Of a stretch of 64,000 nt of DNA, positions 43,600-55,104 are shown piece after piece. A model generated the notes under the pieces. The model saw only the letters and a list, made by a program, of their open reading frames with translations, was not told where the DNA came from and made no database searches. The translations under genes were made by a program, and so were the position numbers. This DNA is from Reticulitermes speratus. Its lineage: Eukaryota; Arthropoda; Insecta; Blattodea; Rhinotermitidae. Position 1 is the first letter of the stretch. Each line of letters opens with the position of its first letter. Location: NCBI GenBank assembly GCA_021186555.1, contig JAJKFL010000042.1:6225781-6289780 (forward strand), read 5' to 3'.

Positions 43600-44300
43600 T
43601 ACTAACTAACTAACTAACTCAACGCAGCACAGTCCTTCTTGAGAAGCTAACAGGTCGTCAGCTAGTCAAGAAATTCCCCGCGTTTTATGGAACCCGAAGG
43701 TTCATTACCGCACTCACAAGAGCCCGCCACCTGTCCTTATCCTGAGCCATATCAATCCAGTCCATGCCCTCCCATCCCACTTCTTGAAAATCATTTAATA
43801 TTGTCCTCCCATCTACGCCTGGGTCTTCCAAGTGGTCTCCTTACCTCAGGTCTCCCCACCAAAACCTGTATGCACCTCTCCCCTCACCCATACGTGCTAC
43901 ATGCCCCGCCCACCTCATTCTTCTCGATTTGATCACCTGAATAGTATTTGGTGATGAGTACAGATCATTAAGTTCCTCGTTATGTAGTCTTCTCCACTAC
44001 CCTGTTACCCCGTCCCTCTTAGGCCCAAATATCCCCTCAGCACCCTATTCTCGAACACCCTCAGCCTATGTTCTTCCCTCAGTGTGAGAGACCAAGTTTC
44101 ACACCCATACAAAACAACAACAAAATTATAGTTCTGTATATCTTAATCTTTGTATTTTTGGATAGCAAACTGTAAGACAGAAGATCCTGCACCGAATGAT
44201 AACAAGCATTCCCCGACTTCAATCTGTTCTTAATTTCTTCCTGCATGGAATTTTGATTTGTTAGGGTTGTTCCCAAATATTTGACAAGTTACAGTCTCAC
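43600..44300 (-). mobile_element. L-family LINE, longest fragment in the window
   Basis: On the minus strand: MGTTLTNQNSMQEEIKNRLK, SGNACYHSVQDLLSYSLLSK, IKIYRTIIL, then GYGCETW-like and LTLREEHRLR segments in shifted frames, down to RRWEDNI- and MNLRVP-equivalent sequence near 43,700, with the TTAGTTAG-type tail at 43600-43618. It reaches about 60 codons further 5' than the 4.7-kb copy. At least three frame breaks. Confidence 0.88.
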
Positions 44301-44304
44301 TAAA

Positions 44305-45003
44305 TCTGCTAACCTCCTCCCCAAAAGTATATCGACTCGTGAAACTCCTAAGGCACAATTTGCGATAACATTTAAAATTCCAATAATTACAAGAAAGAAA
44401 AACAAACACTAAAAAAAAACCTTTTATTAAGTCAATTTAAGAATTCATTACAAACACTACGATTTTCCTAGCAATAAAGATACTAAAACTACGATCAGGA
44501 AACACCTAAAAGAACGAGCTTTATGTTATACTGAGCAGAACCTACACGGTGTCACGCCAGCATTCCACATGCACAAAAATGACGTCGTGAAACACCTCGC
44601 CAGACCTCGCGGTCCCTTAGTGTTCAGCAAACTACAGTTTGAAAACCACTAGCCTAAAAGTACCCTTTCTTCCCCCAAATAAATATATATCTGTTTTGTC
44701 CATTACTTTCTGAGTCGAGTTTATCTGCATTTTATTCGTTAACCGTACATTAAAATTGAAAAGAGTGAACGCGGCCTCTACGAAGTAATGTAAAAACAGC
44801 TCGACAGAAAAAAACGCTGTGATTTTGAGGTACATTTTTGCTGCCAAATTTCCACACAGCATTCACTCCAACGTCCTTCATTGCTGCCGCGATGAACAAA
44901 AACTAGACGAAACGACAAACAAACAAACAAACAAATTACATGTTCAGATAAATTATACACGGTCTTCATTATACGATGCTGTGTAGACGCTGAAATAGTC
45001 TAG
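44305..45003. other. Unassigned sequence
   Basis: Nothing recognised; AT-rich. Confidence 0.3.
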
Positions 45004-45005
45004 AG

Positions 45006-45484
45006 CAGTGGTTCCCAAAGTGGGCGGTACCGCCCCCTGGGGGGCGGTGGGATTACCGAGGTGGGTGCTAATAGGTACGAGAGGTGGAAGGGGGCACTAT
45101 TATTATCACAGGGGGGCGCTAGTAGACAAGTAGTGCATTTATTTTTATAATAAAATTCAAATAAAGTAATTATTGTGTTAAAAATAAAAAAATTAACTAA
45201 ATTTCTTAGTATTTTAATTTATGAATCTTATTCAAGCACATATTTTTTAATAAACTATTGCTAGATGAATTATTGTTAATCACAAAAAATATAATACATT
45301 TAATTTATTAATTAACACACAAAACATTAAGTATAACTCTTATAATTTTATTTAAACAATGTTTTAAATATAAAATAAAAGTGGAAACAAAATCGTATTT
45401 ATGTTTTTTAAAAAAGGTAGGGGGCGCTGTGGGTCTGTATATGGAACCAAGGGGGAGGTGGACCGAAAAATTTGGGAACCACAG
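45006..45484 (+). mobile_element. Non-autonomous hAT element
   Basis: The left end CAGTGGTTCCCAAAGTGGGC is inverted at the right (TTTGGGAACCACAG). Inner subterminal GGGGGCGCT-type motifs occur near both ends (45115, 45420). The centre is AT-rich non-coding. Flanking octamers (GTCTAGAG, GTGTACGA) are only loosely alike, so the duplication is decayed. Confidence 0.82.
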
Positions 45485-45485
45485 G

Positions 45486-45938
45486 TGTACGATAACCACT
45501 TAAAACACAGTAGTTACTATACGGACATTATTTTATCTGACAACTATCGCTAGTTACTTCATATCGGTCAGCTTAACTTATAAAACCCTGACGTACAATA
45601 AACAACGTGTCTGAGGCAGAAGGAAAACATCGGCAGCACCTCCTAGTAAAAAAACTAATATTGACTGTAATAGGCCTACAATGAATTAAAAGGCGTGGAC
45701 CCCGACTCACGGCAAACTGTAACTGCGACAAGTGCTAGGGTGCCTACGATATGCGTAACTGCCTGCGTGAAGAATGATGCGAGTTGTTTTACACACACGT
45801 ACATGTTTACATACACGCATTATGCATTACATGGACGCTAAATTAATGTGGAATGTCATAAATATACAAAATATAAACACAACTAGCACAATGCACATAT
45901 ATATTTCCGCTTTATATTATATTATACTATATTCTACA
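45486..45938. other. Unassigned sequence
   Basis: Nothing recognised beyond a possible P-repeat tail scrap near 45500 (AGTAGTTACTATACGG). Confidence 0.3.
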
Positions 45939-45943
45939 TATAC

Positions 45944-46192
45944 CTTACGGGCATGAATAAAAATGTTGCGTAAGCCAAATTGCCTCCATTTCTCACTCGT
46001 CTCCTGACTGCCTGCCAGATGGCTCTGGCGGACACATCAGGATCGATAGAACACTAGCGCGGCCAGCTGACCAGTCACCAACTGCCACGAATGCGCACGA
46101 CTTAGTAACCTCGAAAAGAGGAGGCTAGAGGAGGCCCGAGCCCATATAGGGCTGTTGAGCCATGGTTATTATATTATATTATTGTATTCTAC
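45944..46192 (+). mobile_element. Retroelement 3' end with AT-rich tail, copy 2
   Basis: TTACGGGCATGAATAAAAAT through GGGCTGTTGAGCCATGG, then ATTATATTATATTATT. High similarity to 33.62-33.86 kb; truncated at its 5' side. Confidence 0.7.
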
Positions 46193-46211
46193 ATATATTA
46201 TACTAAATATA

Positions 46212-46291
46212 CAAGGGCATACACAAAAGAATGGTGCGGTTCTAATAGTGTTCACTATTAAAACCGCACCATTATTTTGTGGGATGCCCTG
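46212..46291. mobile_element. Palindromic mini-MITE, copy 3
   Basis: 80-bp hairpin CAAGGGCATACACAAAAGAA to GATGCCCTG, with TA at 46210-46211 and 46292-46293. Confidence 0.9.
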
Positions 46292-46295
46292 TATA

Positions 46296-47030
46296 TATAA
46301 ATTTCACGTACGTATTTAAATGTATTAAATGCATTATATACATATTTTAAAGTCAGTATATGTACCAACGGCTTCAACAATAAGAAATACGCATTTTGCC
46401 CATGCCGTGTATTTATGATTTCCTGCGATTTACAGAATTAATGGAGAAGCAATGTTCTGCCTGTGAAGTAAACACTACATTTCTACATACGCAGGTGTAC
46501 TTCACCTTTGCACGGGTTAAGACAAGTCACTGCAACATAACATGACGGAAATCGCAAACCCAAAACCTACACCACAAAATGGACTACAGGGTTGCGGGGG
46601 GGGGGGGGGGGGGGCACGTCTCGGCAGTGATAATCAAAATCGTGGTAGACCGTAAAAACGCTATGTGGTCCAACACCAAACGCAACTTGCTCACGCATCT
46701 GTCGCCTCTCCCAAATAGAAACATTTTAATTAACACAAAATTCACCGTAATTTCGTGGTATCACATTTACTGTGGGAACCCGGGATAAAACTGCATTTTT
46801 ACGACGCTCAACGCCAGTGTTGTTGCAACTGCCTTTTTACGACGATCATAACCTGGCCCAGTGGGCTGACGTAGGGGGACGGGGGGCGGCAACACATTAC
46901 ACTGCTATGAATGCATTTAGCAACCGCAGCTGCTACAGGTTTCAACACAATCTCTATTAAGGAATGTAACCCACGATTTAATAACTAACCCTCTGAAGCA
47001 TAACATTAACCGAATTATGCGTTAAGATGC
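46296..47030. other. Unassigned sequence with a 19-G run
   Basis: G run at 46596-46614. A weak inverted P-repeat scrap near 46450 (CTGTGAAGTAAACACTAC). Confidence 0.35.
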
Positions 47031-47032
47031 AC

Positions 47033-48512
47033 GCCTCCACTGCAACACTGTTGTGAACAACAGAAAGAGCATCTGCACTGCAACACAGTGTGAACAACAG
47101 AAAGAGCAACTCCACGGCAACACTGTGTGAACAACAGAAAGAGCATCTGCACTGCAACACTGTGTGAACAACAGAAAGAGCATCTGCACTGCAACACAGT
47201 GTGAACAACAGAAAGAGCAACTCCACGGCAACACTGTGTGAACAACAGAAAGAGCATCTGCACTGCAACACTGTGTGAACAACAGAAAGAGCATCTGCAC
47301 TGCAACACAGTGTGAACAACAGAAAGAGCATCTGCACTGCAACACAGTGTGAACAACAGAAAGAGCATCTGCACTGCAACACAGTGTGAACAACAGAAAG
47401 AGCAACTCCACGGCAACACTGTGTGAACAACAGAAAGAGCATCTGCACTGCAACACTGTGTGAACAACAGAAAGAGCATCTGCACTGCAACACAGTGTGA
47501 ACAACAGAAAGAGCATCTGCACTGCAACACAGTGTGAACAACAGAAAGAGCAACTCCACGGCAACACTGTGTGAACAACAGAAAGAGCATCTGCACTGCA
47601 ACACTGTGTGAACAACAGAAAGAGCATCTGCACTGCAACACAGTGTGAACAACAGAAAGAGCATCTGCACTGCAACACAGTGTGAACAACAGAAAGAGCA
47701 ACTCCACGGCAACACTGTGTGAACAACAGAAAGAGCATCTGCACTGCAACACTGTGTGAACAACAGAAAGAGCAACTCCACGGCAACACTGTGTGAACAA
47801 CAGAAAGAGCATCTGCACTGCAACACTGTGTGAACAACAGAAAGAGCATCTGCACTGCAACACAGTGTGAACAACAGAAAGAGCAACTCCACGGCAACAC
47901 TGTGTGAACAACAGAAAGAGCAACTGCACTGCAACACTGTGTGAACAACAGAAAGAGCAACTCCCGGCAACACTGTGTGAACAACAGAAAGAGCAACTCC
48001 ACGGCAACACTGTGTGAACAACAGAAAGAGCATCTGCACTGCAACACTGTGTGAACAACAGAAAGAGCATCTGCACTGCAACACAGTGTGAACAACAGAA
48101 AGAGCAACTCCACGGCAACACTGTGTGAACAACAGAAAGAGCATCTGCACTGCAACACTGTGTGAACAACAGAAAGAGCATCTGCACTGCAACACAGTGT
48201 GAACAACAGAAAGAGCAACTCCACGGCAACACTGTGTGAACAACAGAAAGAGCAACTGCACTGCAACACTGTGTGAACAACAGAAAGAGCAACTCCCCGG
48301 CAACACTGTGTGAACAACAGAAAGAGCATCTGCACTGCAACAGTGTGAACAACAGAAAGAGCATCTGCACTGCAACACTGTGTGAACAACAGAAAGAGCA
48401 TCTCCACGGCAACACTGTGTGAACAACAGAAAGAGCATCTCCACGGCAACACTGTGTGAACAACAGAAAGAGCATCTCCACGGCAACACTGTGAACAACA
48501 GAAAGAGCATCT
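47033..48512. repeat. 37-bp minisatellite, about 40 units, with a trimer pattern
   Basis: The unit is AACAGAAAGAGCATCTGCAC then TGCAACACTGTGTGAAC. Three main variants, CATCTGCACTGCAACACTG, CATCTGCACTGCAACACAG and CAACTCCACGGCAACACTG, recur in the order B-C-A or B-C-A-A, so the array has a 111- or 148-bp higher-order period. Since 37 is not divisible by three and no unit phase contains a minus-strand stop, all three minus-strand frames stay open for 476-539 codons. Confidence 0.97.
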
Positions 48513-48639
48513 TTAGGCCTCTAAAGACTAAGTACAAGTAATTTTCTATCGAATGCCCTCTGACTTCCCTAAAAGCACTGCATTTAGAAAGGCTCATAGA
48601 CTTTGTCCGTTTGTCCTGATAAAAGCAACATGTAGATGA

Positions 48640-48785
48640 AGATGAGTATGGAGCACTGGTGTAATGATACAGCGGAAAACCGAAGTACTTGGAGAAAAAC
48701 CTGTCCTAGTGCCAATTTTTTCACCACAAATCTCACACCGACTGCCCTGGGACCGAACCTGGTCCTCCGCGCAGAGACCGGTTTA
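48640..48785 (-). mobile_element. S3 SINE, 5' half
   Basis: ACCGAAGTACTTGGAGAAAA, CCTGTCCTAGTGCCA and CTGGGACCGAACCTGGTCC are S3 blocks in inverted orientation. Confidence 0.72.
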
Positions 48786-48799
48786 AAGACTAAGATAAA

Positions 48800-49412
48800 T
48801 CTCAGTTATATTTAAAGATTCAGCTCGTACCGCGCAGTAAACACTCTCCATATCGGTTAGAAAAACCAATCAGTTAATGCTGTACAGTGAAATAATCGCT
48901 GTTTGTTCTGAGATCCACACAAAACACATAAATACAGTCCGTACCGCGCAGTAAACACACTCCGTCTCAGTTATACAAACCAGTCAGTTAATGCTGTACA
49001 GTGAAATAATCGCTGTTTGTTCTGAGATCCACACAAAACACATAAATACAGTCCGTACCGCGCAGTAAACACACTCCGTCTCAGTTATACAAACCAGTCA
49101 GTTAATGCTGTACAGTGAAATAATCGCTGTTTGTTCTGAGATCCACACAAAACACATAAATACAGTCCGTACCGCGCAGTAAACACACTCCGTCTCAGTT
49201 ATACAAACCAGTCAGTTAATGCTGTACAGTGAAATAATCGCTGTTTGTTCTGAGATCCACACAAAACACATAAATACACTGTGTGGGCAGAACGTAGAAT
49301 TTGTGAATGTTAAACATGGTGGTACATATTGTAACCACTGGACTTCATACGGTTAATGTCAATGCAGATAGTACAATATAGCAATCACTGTGCTTTAAAG
49401 GGTTAAAGGGTC
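48800..49412 (+). repeat. P-repeat carrying four 114-bp units
   Basis: Units start at 48821, 48935, 49049 and 49163; the first is diverged (CTCTCCATATCGGTTAGAAA). The tail TGTGTGGGCAGAACGTAGAA to TGTAACCACTGGACTTC, then a second tail-like GCAATCACTGTGCTTTAAAG to GGGTTAA at 49411. Confidence 0.93.
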
Positions 49413-49699
49413 AAATTAAATTTGAATATGCATTAGTTTACACACACACGACTAAGAGCACCCAAATCTTGCACCTACTCAATCTACCGTTCTACCCACA
49501 CCCTACCTTGCCATTTACCCTATATGCACAGACTTAATTAAGTGCCAATCCATGCACTTAATTTGTATTTACAAGTCGACATACCTACTCCCCATCCCCA
49601 ACAGCTAAACAGCAATCTTACGTCTTGAAGGGTGATTCCTTTATTAAGATACGTTACCGGACAAATATAAAAAAAAATTACCAGCGATTCAGTCAATGA

Positions 49700-49780
49700 A
49701 TATGTCACGGTATGCCCTGAAGATGGAGGCCCTGTGCAATGAAATACATTAAGTGTGTACGTTGAGTGGAATGTTTCGAT
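49700..49780 (+). repeat. H2 repeat fragment
   Basis: GTATGCCCTGAAGATGGAGG (CTGAAGA core) and a decayed GAAATACATTA in place of GAAACGTC. Confidence 0.45.
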
Positions 49781-49964
49781 CTGAAACAAAATGAAAGCAA
49801 GATGGACGAAGGTTCATAGTTTTCAGTTCACTGCTATTAGATCAAATCAAGGAAAATAAAATTGGGGGGGGGGGGGGGCGGGGCGCACAAATGTTGGATA
49901 AGAAATAAATACAAACGCTTGTTCCGAAAACTTCAACGAACAAGATGACTTAGAAGATTTATAT

Positions 49965-50050
49965 AAAGATACGGGTATAATATTAAAATGGGTCTTGTGG
50001 GTGTAGGATGACAGTGTGGACTGAATCATCTGCACCAGAATGAGGTCTCG
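49965..50050 (+). mobile_element. L-family LINE scrap
   Basis: GGGTATAATATTAAAATGGG and TGTGGACTGAATCATCTGCA correspond to the EDNIKM and MDWIDL codons of the L-family. It is interrupted by a 15-G-run neighbourhood (49864-49878) to the left. Confidence 0.5.
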
Positions 50051-50124
50051 TCGCGGACTAAAACACGTCATGAGACAGCTAAGTGAGGTCTCAATGACTG
50101 TGTTGCATGGAGACAGAGCTGTAA

Positions 50125-50749
50125 GGCTAGGCGCACACTTGCGATTTATTGCCGCCGCGACTGAAAAGTCGCAATCTCCGAAAAGTGTTGCGGTCCGCAC
50201 ACGGCGACCAAAAAAATCGCTAGTATATTTCAGTAATGGTATGGATTTCATCGAAAGTACTTGTGTGATTGCCTTATTACTCCGTATAAATTCCAAAAAA
50301 AAAAGACGCAAACGAAAACACTGGGTGCACCCACTTATAAGTCAAATTTTTTGTCATACAGAGCAGGCCGTTTTTCAAATTAAAAAATCAATTTCTCCGT
50401 GTCCAAAACAATGTGTGATGGTGAATCATCAACAGCAGATTCGTTATCAGACATAATTCAATATCAATAACAAATAATTCAAATACAACAATTTTCAATG
50501 ATAGATTTCTCTCCAAGGATTGAACTGCGACTGAACAGCAGCAGAAGCAAGTGTGCGCAGGTTCATTCCTGTCTATGTAACCCATTTTAATTCGCGACAG
50601 TCGCGTCGCTAGTAAAATAGGGCTGGTTGCATCTTTTTAATCGCTGCTTTTATTTAGTCGCATGTGCGCGCATTCCTACTGAAAACAGTGTGTTCTATTT
50701 GTGCGACTAAATAATCGCGCGACAGAAAATCGCAAGTGTGCGCCTAGCC
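50125..50749 (+). mobile_element. Internally deleted PIF/Harbinger transposon
   Basis: Perfect 23-bp terminal inverted repeats begin GGCTAGGCGCACACTTGCGA and are flanked by a 3-bp direct TAA (50122-50124, 50750-50752), the duplication typical of PIF/Harbinger. At 625 bp it is far too short for an autonomous copy. The interior retains the start of a Harbinger-type transposase frame. Confidence 0.86.
50241..50456 (+). pseudogene. Harbinger-type transposase N-terminal remnant
   Basis: From the methionine at 50241 the frame reads MDFIESTCVIALLLRINSKK and then KRRKRKHWVHPLISQ, the basic segment followed by WVHP that opens many HARBI1-like transposases. After about 38 codons it leaves the homology and stops at 50456. 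The DDE nuclease region is gone. Recognition of the motif is from memory. Confidence 0.7.
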
Positions 50750-50772
50750 TAATATGCGTGAGACACAAGTAA

Positions 50773-50995
50773 GGCCCGGTGCACACATCCGTTTTTCTAA
50801 CATGCGGTGACGCTGCGTTGCCGCTGCGGGGCCGTAGCAACTCAGTTCAAACCAACGCAATAGATGGACGTACGGTGACACAACGTCGACGGAGGTATGT
50901 GTGCACTACCCAACTGACTTCAGTGTATCCCACACCGTAATTACGGCAACCCAGCGTCACCGCACGTTAGAAAAACGGATGTGTGCACCGGGCCT
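50773..50995 (+). mobile_element. Harbinger-like MITE
   Basis: Inverted ends of about 50 bp, two mismatches, starting GGCCCGGTGCACACATCCGT. TAA precedes it (50770-50772); TTAA follows. The terminal style (GGC...GCACAC) matches the larger element 24 bp away. Confidence 0.82.
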
Positions 50996-50999
50996 TAAT

Positions 51000-51345
51000 G
51001 GTACGAAGATGAACCGCACATTGGGGCAGCTATGACGTCATGTTCTGAAGGCGAATTGAGGAAAATCACTAAAATTCCCATTTACGAGTGTGGGTTTTCT
51101 GGCCAAGGTTCCAATTAGAGACGTTCCCAATATACTGTGTATTGTTGTTTGGTAAGTGATTTGGAGCTGCGTGTAATTCTGTGGCCAGACTGTTCATACC
51201 CAAGACCGCATTAACAAAGGCAACTAGAGGCAGGAAAAGGTGAGATATGAGGGAAATTGGTGGACATTGTATACAGGGTGTACATTCAACAGGTGATGAA
51301 CATTACGTCATTACTCAAAAGCAGAAAAACAGACGCCGGTTGCGA
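51000..51345. other. Unassigned sequence
   Basis: A TACAGGGTGTACATTCAAC block near 51276 resembles a mariner end, but no partner is seen. Confidence 0.35.
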
Positions 51346-51349
51346 GGCC

Positions 51350-51805
51350 TGATCTCTGACACTGATATTGGAACACAGGCTGAGTGTGTTTGAGAAAGCG
51401 GGGTTGAGGATGATATTTGGGTCTATGAGGGATGAGGTAACAGACGAGTAGGAAAGATCACACAGTGAAGGGCTTCATAATCAGTACTCCCCGCCAAATA
51501 TTATTCAAGGATAAAATCAAGGAGATAGGCGGGGCATGTAGCACGTATGAGAGAGACGACAGGTGCATATAGGGCTTTGGTGGCGAATCCTGAGGGAAAT
51601 ACTTGGTCGTATATGGGAGGATGATATTAAAATGGATCTTAAAGCAACAGAATGGGGTGGAGTTGACTGAATTAATCTGGCTCGGGATAGGGACAGGTGG
51701 CGGGCTGTTGTGAAGAAGGTAATGAACCTTCGTGTTCCATAAAATGTGAAAAATTTCTTGACTATCTGAGGCACTGTTAGCTTCTCAAGGGCTTTGCTTC
51801 ACGGA
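51350..51805 (+). mobile_element. L-family LINE, decayed C-terminus and 3' UTR
   Basis: Translates in pieces to EHRLSVFEKAGLRMIFGSMR, then (with stops) a [18 protein letters not shown] segment, [18 protein letters not shown], then TTCCATAAAATGTGAAAAAT and the GTTAGCTTCTCAAG UTR block. The tail repeat is missing. Confidence 0.85.
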
Positions 51806-51809
51806 GTTC

Positions 51810-52728
51810 GTAAGAAAACAAAAACCAAATTTGGTTTGAACACACAAGATAACCTAATTACTTTCAAAGCATAGTTTGACAACGTATAAACCAACAGCAA
51901 GGAGAGACATCGAAAAAAAACAGGAAAAAGATGGTTAACATCGCATTTCTTCCTGGTGTAATACAGGAAGAGGAAGCACGCACTGCGAGACAGACGTGAC
52001 AGCGGATGCATCATTCTTATTTAAAGATTCAAGGTTAAACAGTCCATACCAAAACAGCCCTAAGCAGCTAGCGCCACAAAGGCACCTCTCCCAAGGCCAC
52101 AATGAATTCCTTTGCAATTACAATGTTTGAAGCATTACTTAGTACAATTAATTACACCCGCAAACCAACTCAACCGCCAGTACACGCTGCTGCAAAAACT
52201 ATGAGAGGCTTTCAAAGAGAAATTCGTATTTTCGTAGAAAGCTATAAACTCTAGGGCCTATGTGGAAGACGTCGCAATACTATGGGTGATCTGAAGTTCT
52301 ATTTTCCCCTTTCAAGAGGGGATTTCAGCTAGAAATAAGACTATTTTTAAGTTTTTGGACCACAAACAATTCAAACTGAGCCAAAAACCGATGACGGTCA
52401 ATACTAGGGTCGAAACACGTAGCTCAAAAAAGTGTTACAAAATAACCGGAAATTATATTTTAAAATATGACTAAATATTGTTGTTGTGTGTGTGACTGTA
52501 TGCTTTGTTCTCATACCACTACATCATTTTCAGACATTTCTTTAAAATATTCATTAAATATTTTAATTTGCTACGTTGGCAGTGTTACTAAACATGGAGA
52601 ATCCCGCCAAAAAAAAAAACTTCTACAAACCTAGGTGGTTATTCCAACATTTCTAAATACTTTCTGTCTGACACAGCATGCCACACCGAGACGTGTAGGC
52701 TGTTAACGGGTAATGCATAAACTGGTTC
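51810..52728. other. Unassigned sequence; possible hammerhead relic
   Basis: Only a CCGATGA...GTCGAAACACGTA arrangement at 52388-52421 stands out: one base from CTGATGA, then GAAAC and a short self-complementary ACGT-like block. Confidence 0.35.
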
Positions 52729-52733
52729 ATATA

Positions 52734-52815
52734 CAGAGTGGCGCAAAAGTCTGGACACTAGACACTGTTGTTAAACATCGAGTGTCAAAGTGACTTTTGC
52801 ACCATCCTGGGCCTG
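52734..52815. mobile_element. Short mariner-type MITE
   Basis: 82 bp with imperfect inverted ends (CAGAGTGGCGCAAAAGTCTG against CAGGCCCAGGATGGTGCAAA), TA on both sides (52732-52733, 52816-52817). Confidence 0.7.
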
Positions 52816-52819
52816 TATA

Positions 52820-54475
52820 AACTACGCAGTCACACTTTCTTACGCGCTTGTAATACGCACGGCGGTTCATACATATATTTGGTAAACTGTGAAATAAATA
52901 TGTGGCAAATCTAACGAGATCTTTGGGTGCAGTAACACTTAGATACAAATAACAGCACAGGCAACATTGACGTCACGCTGTCTATTCCGAAATTGGAGGA
53001 CACTTGCTCGTCCGATACAGCAACGCGCAGCGTGACAACCCACAAAACCATAAATGTATATCCTCACCGCACTCAAAACCTCACGCAGGACTTAAAAAAC
53101 AACTAACTGTACCATCTGAAATTCCTGGAACCTTTGAATGCTTATAAAGAACATCCCGTTCATTGCGTGGGCAGAAATTTTGACAGCTTAGAGTGGAAAT
53201 TAAATTTTCCGCGCCGAAAAACACGCCCAAACACGCACACACACACATAAAAACATCTATTTTGAAAGACATAAACCCCATTAGGGAACTTGACTGGGCT
53301 CATTGTTATATCCTATTGCGAGACAAAGCGACTAACATCAAAGCTGGCTTTATACACACACACACACACACACACACAAAAAGAAGAGCAAAGAGAGAGT
53401 GCGAGAGGAAACGTACTTCAAAGAGAGTATGAATGATGTGATGTAAAACTGAAAAGAATGCAATGAATAGTCTTGCACGTGGTGACGCTATTAAAGGCGA
53501 AGTGACTAAGGAATATTCTATAGTTAAAGTTAATGGAGCAAGCGAATTTGGTCTTACTTTCTTTCAAAAATGGAAGACTCTATATCAAACAATTTATTCT
53601 GTTAACATAATTACCAATTTCCACGGAGGTGGCTTCAGTGGTTCATTGACAGCCGCCTGCAGCTTTTGAAATGTGTGTCCAAAGCCAGGTCTTTACACGT
53701 AACCTCGAAACTAATACTTATTCCTTCATATAGTTGTTATACATGAATACGGTGGAGGGAAGGAGATACAGGCACGAAATGGATACAGAATATGCAGAAA
53801 AGGCACAGCACAAACAGGATAAGGTGAAGGAAAGGAGGGCAAAGAGTGACGGTAGGAGAAATAAAAGCGACGCGAAAGAAATACGGGGATGGAAAAGTGA
53901 TAAAGTGATGATAAAGGTAAGAACAAGATCAAGGGGCAAGGTATGAAGATAAAAAAAAATAATTTATATGTCATCTCAAAAATAAAATACTGATGTGGGA
54001 TAAGAAGCAGTGTTGTCAAATAACTAGGCACGTGACGATGAAACCTGATATCAATACGCCTGCTTAATTCGGCGAACTATTTCGTAATGATCACAATACC
54101 AACAGCATTACGATAAAAGGGACACCCTGTATTATACAGACATGCTTAACTCACCAATGAAAAGTGCGGGCCGCATCATAAACCAAGATTATCCAGGTAC
54201 TAACCTGAAAAACAAATAAAAATGAATATAGTCATTATCATATGTGAGAGAGCACGTAAGCACGTACTCTAAATAAAATAAACCGTAAAGAAAAATGAGT
54301 TCTGAAGACACTTCTGGGAGCGTACATGGTAGCCTATATAAGAAAAGTGCAAGACAGCAAACCACAGACTGTAAAATTAGTTCATCTGCCCGCGAAACTC
54401 TACGGATAAACACCCCCAATCTAACGTCCGGAGATAATGATAAGGATTCCTGAATGCAATGACGTTAAGTCTAAT
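52820..54475. other. Unassigned sequence with (AC)n
   Basis: An (AC)n run at about 53353-53379; A/G-rich plus strand at 53750-53940 giving Lys/Arg-rich frames. No gene recognised. A mariner-like ACACCCTGTATTATA end at about 54122 has no partner. Confidence 0.35.
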
Positions 54476-54479
54476 ACAA

Positions 54480-54592
54480 ATGTACCGACGTTTCGGATGC
54501 AGTTGCTGCCTCGGTCACAAAATAAAACACTCTCGTCCAAAATCTTGTTAATATTTTACCGACTACACGGCGTCATACCCCACAAGACAGTT
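54480..54592. repeat. H2 repeat, decayed
   Basis: Minus strand: GAGGCAGCAACTGCATCC, GAAACGTCGGTACATTTG; plus strand right end TACCGACTACACGGCGTCAT. Core reads CCGAGGC for CTGANGA. Confidence 0.55.
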
Positions 54593-54903
54593 TTTACTTT
54601 CTTATAGATGGTTATAAAGACTTTAAAACTGAAATGTTTACGGGTCTGAGTTTCGGGGGTCTTGGGTGTATGCACTTAACTGTATTTGCAGTTGGATGTT
54701 ACACAAACCGGTTCCATGTTACAACTGTCTCAATTACAAATCTTAGTTAAGATGCTTCTTACTAGCGCTCCAGTGTCACCTGTTTCTTCTGCAATAACAA
54801 ATCGTGTTTGCTGTCATTTCTTTTTTCAACAATAAAGCCGTTGTATATGTAATAACTTTTATTTTAACCAACACATGCACTACAATTTTATCGTCTTATA
54901 TAC

Positions 54904-54953
54904 ATACCCCTACATATGTTTCGACTACTTATTATTCATCATCAGGGGGATCA
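54904..54953 (-). ncRNA. Hammerhead-like motif (left arm, stem II weakened)
   Basis: CTGATGA, extra T, GAATAATAAGTAGTC where the right arm has GACTA paired to TAGTC, GAAA, ACATATGT, GUA; stem I CCCC with GGGG. Confidence 0.55.
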
Positions 54954-55057
54954 AAGTATATAAACACAGACTACACATCCACTATAATAGTTGACTCACA
55001 TCCTTGAATGTGAGTCAACTATTATAGTTGACGTGTAGTCTGTGTTTATATACTTTG

Positions 55058-55104
55058 ATCCCCCTGATGATGACTAATAAGTAGTCGAAACATATGTAGG
55101 GGTA
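55058..55104 (+). ncRNA. Hammerhead ribozyme motif (right arm)
   Basis: CTGATGA (55064-55070), extra T, stem II GACTA-ATAAG-TAGTC, GAAA (55087-55090), ACATATGT, A55098 as position 17; stem I CCCC (55060-55063) with GGGG (55099-55102). Confidence 0.7.

Noticed and set aside
46978..48597. Three overlapping minus-strand frames of 476-539 codons, Cys/Val/Leu-rich
   Set aside because: They are the 37-bp satellite read in three frames; the repeated peptide has no start, splice or domain context.
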